From Chryseosolibacter histidinae (lineage in GTDB: Bacteria > Bacteroidota > Bacteroidia > Cytophagales > Cyclobacteriaceae): 64,000 bases of DNA. The notes beneath the pieces are model-generated. The model made no database searches. It was not told where the DNA came from and was given only the letters and a program-made list of their open reading frames with translations. The DNA lies in contig NZ_JAHESF010000036.1 in the NCBI RefSeq assembly GCF_018598225.1, positions 1 through 64,000 on the forward strand, written 5' to 3'. The position numbers and the translations under genes are program-made. Shown here in pieces: positions 1 through 8,948 of the stretch. The stretch's first letter is position 1; each line of letters begins with the position of its first letter.

Positions 1-705
1 CGGCACTATCCTGCGCGCACGGTTCGAGTCTACCGCGCGATTGTGCGTTACCCAGGCCTCCACGGCTGCGTCGTGCCGCAGCGGCACCGTATCGCTCTGC
101 GTGCGCGAGATGATGGTGGGCAGCAGCTTATCGGCCGCGTTGGTGACCAGGATAAAAAAAGTATGGGGTGCCGGCTCCTCCAGAATTTTGAGGATGCCAT
201 TCGCAGCAGAAGGGTGCATCAGCTCGGGTTGCCAGATGATCATCACCTTGTTCCTGCTTTCAAAAGGTTTGAGCGAAAGGGTTTTGATGATCTCGCGGCT
301 TTCTTCTCTCGAAATGAGCGCGAGTTTGTCTTCGCCGCCGTAGAAGTTTGTCCAGTCGTCAAGTCCGCCGAAAGGCTGCTCTAACAAAAACGATCGCCAC
401 GATTTCAGAATATCGGCTTTGAAACGTTCTTCATCTTTATCGCCCTTCACGTTGCTCAGCGGAAATACGAAGTGTGTGTCAGGGTGAACGAACTTGGCAT
501 TCTTCGAGCAGGCGGAGCAGGTTCCGCACGCGTCGTCACCTTTGTTCTCGCAGTGCAGGTACGTGGCGTAGGCCAGGGCCATCGGCAGGTTCAGGGCTCC
601 CTTGGCGCCTGCAAAAAGTTGCGCGTGGGCGCTGTGGTTGCTTTTAACCGCATCGATAAGAAGTGTTTTAACTTCTGCCAGGCCGGGTATATCCGAAAAT
701 CTCAT
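1..705 (-). CDS. holB: DNA polymerase III delta' subunit (HolB), partial
   Basis: Clamp-loader delta' subunit, an AAA+-fold protein that helps load the sliding clamp. The reverse strand reads MRFSDIPGLAEVKTLLIDAV from an ATG at 705 and stays open to base 1, so the C-terminus lies outside the window. Visible features are a zinc-type cysteine cluster (C-x8-CGTC-x2-C, near residue 55), the region around NGILKILEEPAPHTFFIL and the sensor-like SRTQ. The glycine-rich Walker A of DnaX is absent, as expected for delta'. Its ATG overlaps the stop of the upstream gene (ATGA, 702-705), so translation is probably coupled in an operon with the 266-residue protein and the GlmU-like gene. Confidence 0.9.
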   Translation of the reverse strand, partial: MRFSDIPGLAEVKTLLIDAVKSNHSAHAQLFAGAKGALNLPMALAYATYLHCENKGDDACGTCSACSKNAKFVHPDTHFVFPLSNVKGDKDEERFKADILKSWRSFLLEQPFGGLDDWTNFYGGEDKLALISREESREIIKTLSLKPFESRNKVMIIWQPELMHPSAANGILKILEEPAPHTFFILVTNAADKLLPTIISRTQSDTVPLRHDAAVEAWVTHNRAVDSNRARRIVP

Positions 706-1502
706 TTCACAATAATGCTTTCAATCTTATTCAATGTTTCGTGCAATGACGAAAGCTCCGTTAGTTTACTTTCCTTTATCGCGTACAACGCTAAGAATTC
801 TTTTCGGTGTTCTTCGGGTTCCTTCTCACGCCGCTGGAATTTGATAAGGATCCTGTTTTTATCCAGAAAATAGTAATGCGTGACATCTACGTTTGTAGTG
901 ATCTTTTTCAGGTTGGCCCCGTTAAGGTCAGACAGGTAAAGATCCCGATTGTCGGCTCCGTCAATGGCTCCGTCTTTATTTGAATCTTCAAAGGCGATCA
1001 GATAAGTGATGTGCCGTTGCAGCGTATCCTTTGCTTGCGATTGATAGGGAAGTGCGTCCTCATTGCCAGGGTACTGGAATGAATCGATGAATCCTTTCTT
1101 GTCAAGCAGGATGGTTTGAGGCTCCATTTGCCTGTTGAGGAATACGACATTGATAACGTTGCTATATTCTTGTGTGCTGCTGTAGTACGATCCGCTACCA
1201 AGGCTTAGGTCAAGCTTGCTGCTGCTCTGCCTGGGGTTCTCGTAGGTTCTGATTGAAACGGGAAGCAGGAAATGGTCGGTGTACATAATAGAGCGAGGCT
1301 GTTCATAGGTCAATCCCTGCAATATCAGGCCTTTTGCTTTTGCTTCCTCTAGCGCTTCGCCTACAATGACTTCCGGCGGCGATACATAACTAAAGCTGCT
1401 GATGTATGAAGCCAGCAAGGCAACACCACTGCCAAGTAAAAGAAGAAGGATCAGAATACCGTTAACGGACCAGACTACTTTGAGGAATTTATTCATTTCC
1501 AT
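702..1502 (-). CDS. Membrane-anchored protein with an EF-hand-like loop
   Basis: A 266-residue protein I cannot assign to a named family. Residues 10-35 form one strong membrane segment near the N-terminus; the rest is polar and probably extracytoplasmic. Residues 173-181 (DSNKDGAID) have the D-x-N-x-D-G spacing of a calcium-binding EF-hand or dockerin loop. The remainder looks like a beta-rich domain that reports values (YLSDLNGANLKKIT resembles WD40- or TolB-like strands). It starts 6 bp after the GlmU-like stop and its own stop overlaps holB, so it sits in the middle of a three-gene operon. A second ATG lies two codons in. Confidence 0.75.
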   Translation of the reverse strand: MEMNKFLKVVWSVNGILILLLLLGSGVALLASYISSFSYVSPPEVIVGEALEEAKAKGLILQGLTYEQPRSIMYTDHFLLPVSIRTYENPRQSSSKLDLSLGSGSYYSSTQEYSNVINVVFLNRQMEPQTILLDKKGFIDSFQYPGNEDALPYQSQAKDTLQRHITYLIAFEDSNKDGAIDGADNRDLYLSDLNGANLKKITTNVDVTHYYFLDKNRILIKFQRREKEPEEHRKEFLALYAIKESKLTELSSLHETLNKIESIIVK

Positions 1503-1508
1503 GGATAC

Positions 1509-2687
1509 TTAATTCTTTTCCCAGGTTCTGTGCTGTGACGTCATTTCAAAAACTTTTGCCAGGATGTTCTTCTCCGTTTCATCCAGCGCCACATTCCTTC
1601 GCTCCATGGCGCGGAAGGCAGTTTCAAATGCTTTGTCTGGCCTGTACGTTGTAAATCCACCGGCGCCGCCCCAGGCAAAAGACGGAACGTAGTTGGCTGG
1701 AAATCCTTCGCCATAAACATTCGCCGATACATCCACCACCGTGCCCGTGTTGAACATGGTGTTGATGCCGCATTTACTGTGGTCGCCCATCATCAGGCCG
1801 CAGAATTGTAGCCCGGTGCTCTCGAACTTGCCGGCGAGGTGATTCCATAATTTCACCGGCTCGTAGTTGTTCTTCAGGTTCGAGGTGTTAGTGTCGGCCC
1901 CAAGGTTGCACCATTCACCCAATACTGAGCAGCCCAGGAAACCATCGTGCGCCTTGTTGCTGTATCCGAATATGACAGAAGCGCTTACTTCACCGCCTAC
2001 TTTCGAATAAGGACCCACAGTAATATCGCCCCGCATCTTCGCGCCCATGTTCAGGTGAGAGCCTTCGCACAACGCGAACGCCCCCCGGATCATGGCGCCT
2101 TCCTGGATGATGCTGTTCTTGCCTAAGTATACAGGACCGTTCTCAGCATTGATGATGGCGGCCCGGATGCTTACGCCCTCTTCTACAAACAAATTCTCTT
2201 CTCCGTAAACTATGGTGTGTTTATCCTGGATGCCCGCAGACCGCCGTCCGCCTGTCACGAGCGGGAAATCGAGCCTAAGCTGTCGCCCATTCTCGTAAAA
2301 GATCTTCCACGTTTTATCGATCACCGTTACGTCATCCCCATATTCAATGGTATTGTTGCCGCTCATTTCCTGCTCCGGGCGGTTGGCCGCAATCAGCAAC
2401 GTACCCTTGATCAGGTAATATCCGGGCTGCAACGACTTCACGTGGTCGGCCAGCTTTTGATCCGGGCACACAGCGCCATTCACCAGCAGGTTCTGGTCCG
2501 TTGACTTCACCGGGAATTTCTTTTGAAGATATTCCTCCGTTTTAAAAGAGGCGGTAGTACCCAGCCGCTTTTCCCATTTTTCGGCGATGGTAAGCATACC
2601 TACCCTGACCTTGGCGGTAGGGCGTGTGAAAGTAAATGGCAGGAGGTTGAGACGGATAATCGGATCGTCGAAGAGGATAAGATTCAT
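1509..2687 (-). CDS. Bacteroidota alternative GlmU-like sugar nucleotidyltransferase
   Basis: Putative UDP-GlcNAc diphosphorylase/acetyltransferase-like protein of the type Bacteroidota carry in place of classical GlmU. The N-terminus reads MNLILFDDPIIRLNLLPFTF, followed by TRPTAKVRVG, as in that family. From about residue 180 the protein has hexapeptide repeats of a left-handed beta helix (for example IIQEGAMIRGAF, LNMGAKMRGDITVGP, CNLGADT). Its likely role is supplying activated amino sugar for the cell envelope. I chose the ATG at 2687; a TTG two codons upstream is possible. First gene of a minus-strand operon with the membrane protein and holB. The exact substrate is inferred from the family. 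Confidence 0.85.
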   Translation of the reverse strand: MNLILFDDPIIRLNLLPFTFTRPTAKVRVGMLTIAEKWEKRLGTTASFKTEEYLQKKFPVKSTDQNLLVNGAVCPDQKLADHVKSLQPGYYLIKGTLLIAANRPEQEMSGNNTIEYGDDVTVIDKTWKIFYENGRQLRLDFPLVTGGRRSAGIQDKHTIVYGEENLFVEEGVSIRAAIINAENGPVYLGKNSIIQEGAMIRGAFALCEGSHLNMGAKMRGDITVGPYSKVGGEVSASVIFGYSNKAHDGFLGCSVLGEWCNLGADTNTSNLKNNYEPVKLWNHLAGKFESTGLQFCGLMMGDHSKCGINTMFNTGTVVDVSANVYGEGFPANYVPSFAWGGAGGFTTYRPDKAFETAFRAMERRNVALDETEKNILAKVFEMTSQHRTWEKN

Positions 2688-2693
2688 TTTCAA

Positions 2694-2870
2694 ATATAAC
2701 CAGGATTAAGAGGATTTACAGGATGGACAGGATAAAGGCCAAACCACGATTTAGAGGATTGAAGGATTTAGAGGATAAATTCAGTATCAGGATAACGGCC
2801 GGTACCAGAAGTAGGTAGTCGCGGCAAAATCCTGTAAATCCTGCTAATCCCAAAAATCCTGGTCAATAAA
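2694..2870. repeat. Reiterated-word island, AATCCTGTAAATCC family
   Basis: The gap between the GlmU-like gene and rpmE2. It holds direct copies of GGATT/GGATTTA words; the left arm (2699-2724, ccaggattaagaggattt...) is the approximate reverse complement of the right arm (2829-2862). The same words recur as two tandem units at 11490-11590. No open frame is supported here. Confidence 0.7.
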
Positions 2871-2895
2871 AAAGGTCTTCAGAACGAAGACCTTT
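2871..2895 (-). terminator. Intrinsic terminator of rpmE2
   Basis: A perfect 10-bp stem (AAAGGTCTTC / GAAGACCTTT) with a 5-nt loop. On the minus strand it is followed by a T-rich run, TTTATT. It lies 24 bp past the rpmE2 stop. Confidence 0.85.
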
Positions 2896-2918
2896 CACAG
2901 TGCTTATTTGAAGAAGTA

Positions 2919-3167
2919 TTAAGCTTTCTTTTGGTATTTGTTTTTGAACTTCTCCACGCGGCCTGCTGTATCCACAAACAGTTTTTTACCTGTGAAGAAA
3001 GGGTGCGAAGCTGAGCTAACCTCAACTTTGATCACCGGGTACTCTTTGCCGTCTTCCCACTTAATGGTCTCTTTGGGAGACTGGGTAGAACGGGTTATAA
3101 ACTTATGGTCGCTGGAAGTATCCCAGAAAACCACGTCTTTGTATTCAGGATGAATGCCTTTTTTCAT
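2919..3167 (-). CDS. rpmE2: 50S ribosomal protein L31 type B
   Basis: Component of the large ribosomal subunit. The 82 residues start [19 protein letters not shown] and contain the [21 protein letters not shown] block typical of type B L31. It lacks the CxxC zinc ligands of the zinc-binding form, so it should not depend on zinc. It is monocistronic: a Bacteroidota promoter lies upstream (3200-3229) and a strong hairpin terminator downstream. Confidence 0.97.
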   Translation of the reverse strand: MKKGIHPEYKDVVFWDTSSDHKFITRSTQSPKETIKWEDGKEYPVIKVEVSSASHPFFTGKKLFVDTAGRVEKFKNKYQKKA

Positions 3168-3199
3168 ATCAGAATCACTTTTTTCCTTAAAAGGGACTG

Positions 3200-3229
3200 C
3201 AAAGATAGGAGCGGACGATCAAAAAACAA
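3200..3229 (-). promoter_or_regulatory. Bacteroidota-type promoter of rpmE2
   Basis: On the minus strand TATCTTTG (3207-3200) fits the -7 consensus TAnnTTTG, with a TTG -33 element (3229-3227) exactly 19 bp upstream. It gives a leader of about 25-30 nt before the rpmE2 ATG at 3167. Confidence 0.7.
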
Positions 3230-3463
3230 GCTTCAACCCTAAACATTTTACCAGCCTTCTTTAGCGTAAGCCTATCGAAGTCTCAAAATGGGACCATGGA
3301 CAAGCCTGGAACCAGCTTCAATATACTGAAAATTGAAAAATGGCCTGACCAAAAGCATTTTTAAACCTCCAAATCTTACGGTGAAGGAATTGCCCGTGAT
3401 TAATTAGCGATATTGCGGCGTGTTTTGCTGCAGCTTTAACTACCCGAATCCATAACCAGGCAA

Positions 3464-5128
3464 ATGAAACTGTTGTTCTTTCTTCTGTTATTGATCCCTT
3501 CCCTCATTTTTGCCCAAAGCAACTACGCTCCCCTCAATGAGGATTATTATCACTGGATAGACCGTTACGAGGTAAAGTCGGGCCAGATCATCCCGGAAAT
3601 CTTCACGTCAGTGAAACCGTACCGGAGATCGGCCATTGTAGCCTTCATCGATACTGCCGCCAGTTACGAAGTTTTTCAGTCGGCTGCGGATGAGTTTAAC
3701 CGTACGTACCTTCAAAATGACAATTGGGAGTGGTCCCGGGCAGCGAGCAGTGACAGCCGGCGGCCTGTGCTCAGGCATTTCTATAAAAAGAAGTCCGATT
3801 TCTTTCACGTCGATACCGAAGACTTTGACCTGCACATCAACCCGGTGCTCTATGTTGGCGCGGGCAATGACTCTCGCCGCAATGAAAGGTTGTTTGTGAA
3901 TACCCGCGGCATTGAGGTGCGGGGTATGGTCGATAAAAAAGTGGGCTTCTACACTTACCTCACCGACAACCAGGCGCTGCTGCCATCATACGTTTCAGAC
4001 TGGATGACGATCAATCCCGTAGTGCCGCATGAAGGCTTCTGGAAGAGCAACACCAATGGCGACGGTGTGGACTTTCTGCAGGCAAGGGGCTACATCACCT
4101 TCGAAGCCACACGCCATATCAATTTACAGTTAGGGCACGACCGCCTTTTCATCGGCAATGGTTATCGCTCGCTGATCTTCTCCGACTTTGCGCCGCCGGC
4201 ATTTTTTCTGAAAGGCAACGTGAAGGTCTGGAAGCTGAACTACCTTTTTATGGTGAACCAGATGATAGCAGATAATAAGAATGTCAACAACAGCTATCCC
4301 AACAAGTTCAACGCGCTGCATCACCTGAGCATCAACATCGGAAAGAAGCTGAACCTCGGTATCTTCGAGTCGGTTGTGTTCAGTGCCGACGACTCCACCA
4401 GCGCCGATCACTTCAGGATGGAGTACCTCAATCCTATTATTTTTTACCGCGCCATCGAGCAGCAGAACGGCAGCACTGACAATGCGTTATTGGGATTTGA
4501 CTTCAAGTGGAACGCGGTGAAAAAATTATCGTTCTATGGGCAGTTCGTGCTCGATGAGTTTGTGATCTCTCACATCCGCGCGCGCGACGGCTGGTGGGCC
4601 AACAAGTATGGCATCCAGGCAGGCGGCAAATACATAGACGCCTTCGGCGTCGCCAACCTCGATCTGCAGGGAGAGTTCAACATCGTGCGGCCTTATACGT
4701 ATTCACATTTCACCAACTACGGCAGTTATTCCAGCTACCGGCAGCCGATAGCGCATCCGCTGGGTGCCAATTTCAAAGAGATCACGGGAATTTTGCGTTA
4801 TCAGCCACTGCCCCGGCTCAACATCACCGGCAAACTTTCCATGATCGAGGCCGGTCGCGATGTGGTCGGCGTCAACTGGGGAGGCGACATCCTGAAAAAC
4901 AACCAGTCACGGCAACAGGAGCTCAACAATTCAACAGGGCAGGGCATTTCCAACGATATCCTGTTCGGAAGCTTCACGGCCTCATGGCAATTCAAGCACA
5001 ATCTTTTTGTGGATGCCTCCGTTACCATCAGGCAAAGTGAAAGCCCTGAGCCCATTTACAATAACAATACATCTGTAAGTTCATTAGCTTTGCGCTGGAA
5101 TATTCCGCAACGGCTTTACGAGTTTTGA
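3464..5128 (+). CDS. Capsule assembly Wzi-like outer-membrane protein
   Basis: A 554-residue protein with a clear signal peptide (MKLLFFLLLLIPSLIFAQ) and alternating beta-strand pattern, expected to be an outer-membrane beta barrel. Segments such as GHDRLFIGNGYRSLIFSD, YLNPIIFYRAIE and NALLGFDFKWN match the Wzi-like family, whose members bind or assemble surface polysaccharide; gliding-related RemB-like proteins of Bacteroidota look similar. It ends 7 bp before the ABC exporter and is probably co-transcribed with it, which fits a role in moving envelope glycolipid or polysaccharide. The ligand is unknown. Confidence 0.8.
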   Translation: MKLLFFLLLLIPSLIFAQSNYAPLNEDYYHWIDRYEVKSGQIIPEIFTSVKPYRRSAIVAFIDTAASYEVFQSAADEFNRTYLQNDNWEWSRAASSDSRRPVLRHFYKKKSDFFHVDTEDFDLHINPVLYVGAGNDSRRNERLFVNTRGIEVRGMVDKKVGFYTYLTDNQALLPSYVSDWMTINPVVPHEGFWKSNTNGDGVDFLQARGYITFEATRHINLQLGHDRLFIGNGYRSLIFSDFAPPAFFLKGNVKVWKLNYLFMVNQMIADNKNVNNSYPNKFNALHHLSINIGKKLNLGIFESVVFSADDSTSADHFRMEYLNPIIFYRAIEQQNGSTDNALLGFDFKWNAVKKLSFYGQFVLDEFVISHIRARDGWWANKYGIQAGGKYIDAFGVANLDLQGEFNIVRPYTYSHFTNYGSYSSYRQPIAHPLGANFKEITGILRYQPLPRLNITGKLSMIEAGRDVVGVNWGGDILKNNQSRQQELNNSTGQGISNDILFGSFTASWQFKHNLFVDASVTIRQSESPEPIYNNNTSVSSLALRWNIPQRLYEF

Positions 5129-5135
5129 TTTCTGA

Positions 5136-6968
5136 ATGAAAGTTTATCTCCGCATTTTACGTTACGCACCCAACCTGGCGGGCCGTATGATCCAGTTTCT
5201 GATCTATTCAGTGCTGGGTATTATTTTTAGCGTTGCCAACATCGCACTGGTGATCCCCATGCTCAACATGTTGTTCGGCTACACCCAGAACAAAGCGCCG
5301 CAGGTGGCTGCTGCCATGCCCAGGTTTTCGCTTTCGCTGGATTTTGTGCTGGATGTCTTCGACTATTATTTTATGAAGGTAATCCGTGAGCATGGTCCCA
5401 TGAATGCCCTGCTGTTCATCTGCGTTTCCATTATCATCAGTGTGGTGCTCACCAACCTGTTCCGGTACATGGAACGTATGGTTGCTTCGCGTCTCAAGGT
5501 TGATATTGTGAAGAATATCCGCATGCATATTTTCAGAAATGTATCGGAGCTGCACATCGGCTACTTCAACAACCAACGCAAGGGCGATCTGATCTCACGT
5601 TTTACAAACGACGTGGTTGAAGTGGAGAATGCCGTGGTCAACAGCCTGAAATTTGTGATGAAGGAACCGATCACCATCATTGTTTACTTTGGTGTGCTCT
5701 TCTTCATCTCTGTGAAGCTTACACTCTTTACGCTGCTATTGCTGCCCATTACCGGTGGCATACTGGCCGAGATCATCAAACGACTCAAGCGCAAGGCCAA
5801 ACAAAGCCAGGAGTCGCAGGGAAGGATCGTGAATATTCTCGATGAGACGTTCTCAGGCATGCGGGTGATCCTGGCGTTCAATGCCCGGCCTTTCATCCTG
5901 AAGAAGATCGATGATGAGACCAGCTATCACCGTCGTACCAATCTTTCCATTGCCCGCAAGAACGAACTTGCATCACCTGTTTCAGAGACCCTTGGTGTGA
6001 TCATCGTTTCCGGAATTATCTTTTTCGGAGGATCGCTCGTGTTGGGTGAGAACTCGACACTTACACCCGGTGAGTTCCTGGGTTTCCTCGGCATCTTTGC
6101 GCAGATCATTCAACCCGCCAAGAACTTCTCCAACGGTGTTACCTCTGTTCAGAAGGGAACGGTATCGGCACAACGCATTTTCGATGTGATCGACACCACA
6201 CCGGTGATCCGTAACAAGCCCGACGCCAAGCCGCTTCCGGAGTTCAATCACGGCATTGAATTCAGGAACGTGAGCTTTGCCTATGATAAAGACCACGTGC
6301 TGCGCAACATCAACCTGAAGATCGAAAAAGGGAAGACCATTGCACTGGTAGGCCCTTCGGGTGGAGGAAAGTCGACACTGGCAGACCTCATTCCCCGCTT
6401 CTACGATCCCGCAGAGGGTGAAGTAACGCTGGACGGTGTTCCGCTGCCCGATTACGATATTGAATCGCTGCGAAAGCAGATGGGCGTAGTAACGCAGGAA
6501 TCGATTCTGTTCAACGACACCATTTTTAATAACATCGCTTTCGGTATGGAGAACGTGAACGAAGAGGATGTGATCAGGGCCGCGAAAGTAGCCAACGCGC
6601 ACGACTTCATCATGCAGACCCCGCAAGGCTATCAGACCCTGATCGGTGAGCGTGGCTCGAAGCTGTCAGGAGGCCAACGCCAGCGCCTCAGCATCGCCAG
6701 GGCCGTGTTGAAAAATCCGCCGATCCTGATCCTGGACGAAGCTACTTCGGCACTGGATTCAGAATCCGAAAGACTGGTGCAGGATGCGCTCAATAACCTG
6801 ATGAAGAACAGAACGTCTATCGTCATCGCGCACCGCCTGAGCACCATCCAGCATGCGGATGAGATCATTGTGATCCAGAACGGTCAGATCATTGAACGCG
6901 GCCGGCACGATGCGCTGATTTTACAAAGCGGATTGTATCGGAAACTGAATGAAATCCAGAAAGTCTAG
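5136..6968 (+). CDS. ABC exporter, MsbA-like permease/ATPase fusion
   Basis: A half-transporter of 610 residues that would work as a homodimer in the inner membrane. The N-terminal half (to about residue 340) has six membrane segments. The ATPase half carries Walker A GPSGGGKST (406-414), signature LSGGQ (from 510), Walker B ILILDEAT (Asp534) and the H-loop His566. Similarity is closest to the lipid A flippase/multidrug group (MsbA). It follows the Wzi-like gene by 7 bp, so it may export lipid or glycan destined for the outer membrane; substrate is inferred only. Confidence 0.92.
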   Translation: MKVYLRILRYAPNLAGRMIQFLIYSVLGIIFSVANIALVIPMLNMLFGYTQNKAPQVAAAMPRFSLSLDFVLDVFDYYFMKVIREHGPMNALLFICVSIIISVVLTNLFRYMERMVASRLKVDIVKNIRMHIFRNVSELHIGYFNNQRKGDLISRFTNDVVEVENAVVNSLKFVMKEPITIIVYFGVLFFISVKLTLFTLLLLPITGGILAEIIKRLKRKAKQSQESQGRIVNILDETFSGMRVILAFNARPFILKKIDDETSYHRRTNLSIARKNELASPVSETLGVIIVSGIIFFGGSLVLGENSTLTPGEFLGFLGIFAQIIQPAKNFSNGVTSVQKGTVSAQRIFDVIDTTPVIRNKPDAKPLPEFNHGIEFRNVSFAYDKDHVLRNINLKIEKGKTIALVGPSGGGKSTLADLIPRFYDPAEGEVTLDGVPLPDYDIESLRKQMGVVTQESILFNDTIFNNIAFGMENVNEEDVIRAAKVANAHDFIMQTPQGYQTLIGERGSKLSGGQRQRLSIARAVLKNPPILILDEATSALDSESERLVQDALNNLMKNRTSIVIAHRLSTIQHADEIIVIQNGQIIERGRHDALILQSGLYRKLNEIQKV

Positions 6969-7042
6969 GCTATGCGGGCGTTTTGGAGTGTTTTTATTTT
7001 AATTACCTTTAGCAGCCGGTTATGCCGGATAATTTTAATTCC

Positions 7043-7375
7043 ATGAAAAAAAACAGGCTTATCTTCTACGCGGTATTTGGCGCTTTTCACTTGTTCCTCG
7101 TAGTCTTCACCATCTTCATTGAATCCAACAAGAATGATTTTTCATTTCTGACACAAATGCTGAAGTGGATGTCGGTGATGAAATACGGTGCCTTTTTAGG
7201 CCTGGTGCTGCTGATCGCCGATCTCGTCTGGGCGCTGAAAATCAACCGCGACGAAAAGAAAGAAAAGGCTGTGCTGGCGCAGGAGAACAACACCCTGAAA
7301 GCGAAACTTTTCGATCTGCAGGAAGCCGCCAAACAAGCTTCACGTCCCTCCAATCCTAATATCAAATCATCTTAG
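7043..7375 (+). CDS. Small two-helix membrane protein with coiled-coil tail
   Basis: About 110 residues with two membrane segments (IFYAVFGAFHLFLVVFTIFI and YGAFLGLVLLIADLVWAL), then a charged heptad-like C-terminal helix (KKEKAVLAQENNTLKAKLFD) likely to form a coiled coil. Family not recognised. I chose the ATG at 7043 because a -7-like TAccTTTA lies at 7005-7012, which leaves the upstream in-frame ATG (7022) almost leaderless. It sits between the ABC exporter and the comM-like gene. Confidence 0.65.
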   Translation: MKKNRLIFYAVFGAFHLFLVVFTIFIESNKNDFSFLTQMLKWMSVMKYGAFLGLVLLIADLVWALKINRDEKKEKAVLAQENNTLKAKLFDLQEAAKQASRPSNPNIKSS

Positions 7376-7409
7376 CCACATGTAAATTTTCTAAAAGTAC
7401 CCTCTCTCC

Positions 7410-8948
7410 ATGCTTGCAAAAACTTTCGGTAGCGCCGTTCACGGGGTGAACGCGAAGACCATATCCATTGAAGTGGATGTCGCTCAGGGACTCAAGTTCT
7501 TCATGAGCGGCTTACCCGACAGTGCCGTCAAAGAAAGCCAGCACCGCGTTGGCTCCGCCCTGAAAAGCAGCGGCTTCTTCATGCCTCGTAAAAGAACGGT
7601 GGTGAACCTGGCGCCCGCCGACATCCGCAAAGAAGGATCCGCCTATGACCTCCCCATCGCCTTGTGTGTACTGCAGGCTTCCGGGCAGATCAATTCCGGA
7701 AAGCTCGATCAATACCTCATCATGGGGGAGCTTTCGCTGGATGGAAATCTCCGGCCGATCAAAGGCGCGCTTCCCATCGCCATCCAGGCACGCCAGGAAG
7801 GCTTCAAGGGATTTATCCTTCCCGCAGACAATGCCCGCGAAGCCGCCGTGGTGAAAGACCTCCCTGTACTGCCCGTCTCGAATTTAAAAGAAGCTGTAGA
7901 TTTTCTGGAGGAGGCTTCCGTGATCGATCCCGTATGCGTTGATGCCCACGAGATGTTTGCCACGCGGCAGAATGATTACGACAGCGATTTTAAAGATGTT
8001 CAGGGCCAGGAGAACATCAAACGTGCACTGGAGATCGCGGCGGCGGGAGGTCACAATGTGATCATGATCGGCCCACCCGGCGCAGGCAAGACCATGCTGG
8101 CCAAACGTCTTTCCACCATCCTGCCACCCCTCACGCTGAACGAAGCGCTGGAGACCACCAAGATCCATTCGGTGGCCGGAAAGCTGATAAGAGATACGGC
8201 GCTGCTTACCACACGTCCTTTTCGCTCGCCACATCATACCATGTCTAATGTTGCCCTGGTCGGCGGCGGCAGCAATCCGCAGCCCGGTGAGATCTCGCTG
8301 TCGCACAACGGTGTGTTGTTCCTTGACGAGCTTCCGGAATTCAAACGTTCTGTGCTGGAGGTGATGCGTCAGCCCATGGAAGAGCGAAGGGTGACGATCT
8401 CACGCGCCAGGTTTTCCATCGACTATCCTTCCAACTTCATGCTCGTAGCCAGCATGAACCCGTGTCCCTGCGGATACTATAATCACCCTGAGAAAGAATG
8501 CGTCTGCGCCCCAGGCGTGGTGCAGCGTTACCTGAGCAAGATCAGTGGGCCACTGCTGGATCGTATAGACCTGCATGTGGAAGTTGTTCCCGTAAGCTTC
8601 GACGAAATGACCGCCAACAGAAAAGTGGAGACCAGCGAACAGATCCGTGAGCGTGTGGTGAAAGCGCGCGGCATCCAGTCGCACCGTTTTCAGGATCATG
8701 AGAGCGTCTACTGCAACGCCATGATGCCTTCCAACATGGTGAAGCAGCTCTGCGCCGTCGATGATGCTGGCAAGGCATTGCTGAAAACTGCCATGGAGCG
8801 ACTGGGACTCTCCGCGCGGGCCTATGACCGGATCCTGAAAGTATCACGAACAGTGGCTGACCTTGCAGAGTCTGAACACATCAGAGCGGAGCATTTAGCG
8901 GAAGCGATCCAGTACAGGAGTCTCGATAGAGACGGATGGGCGGGGTGA
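7410..8948 (+). CDS. comM: YifB/ComM family Mg-chelatase-like AAA+ ATPase
   Basis: A 512-residue AAA+ protein. The N-terminal domain (residues 20-170) has the Lon-like S5 fold of this family (YDLPIALCVLQASGQI, MGELSLDGNLRPIKGALPIA). Walker A GPPGAGKT is at 221-228, Walker B at VLFLDELPEF, and CPCGYYNHPEKECVC carries the family's cysteines. In transformable bacteria ComM is a hexameric helicase promoting branch migration during uptake of DNA; that function is carried over from the family. Its stop codon abuts the stop of the convergent antiporter gene with no spacer. Confidence 0.93.
   Translation: MLAKTFGSAVHGVNAKTISIEVDVAQGLKFFMSGLPDSAVKESQHRVGSALKSSGFFMPRKRTVVNLAPADIRKEGSAYDLPIALCVLQASGQINSGKLDQYLIMGELSLDGNLRPIKGALPIAIQARQEGFKGFILPADNAREAAVVKDLPVLPVSNLKEAVDFLEEASVIDPVCVDAHEMFATRQNDYDSDFKDVQGQENIKRALEIAAAGGHNVIMIGPPGAGKTMLAKRLSTILPPLTLNEALETTKIHSVAGKLIRDTALLTTRPFRSPHHTMSNVALVGGGSNPQPGEISLSHNGVLFLDELPEFKRSVLEVMRQPMEERRVTISRARFSIDYPSNFMLVASMNPCPCGYYNHPEKECVCAPGVVQRYLSKISGPLLDRIDLHVEVVPVSFDEMTANRKVETSEQIRERVVKARGIQSHRFQDHESVYCNAMMPSNMVKQLCAVDDAGKALLKTAMERLGLSARAYDRILKVSRTVADLAESEHIRAEHLAEAIQYRSLDRDGWAG

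Noticed and set aside
43-384. Plus-strand ORFs at the left edge
   Set aside because: They lie opposite holB, whose minus-strand reading gives a recognisable clamp-loader protein.
2691-2698. TATATTTG as promoter of the GlmU-like gene
   Set aside because: It sits only 3 bp before the ATG and has no -33 element at 19 bp, so a usable start site would fall inside the gene.
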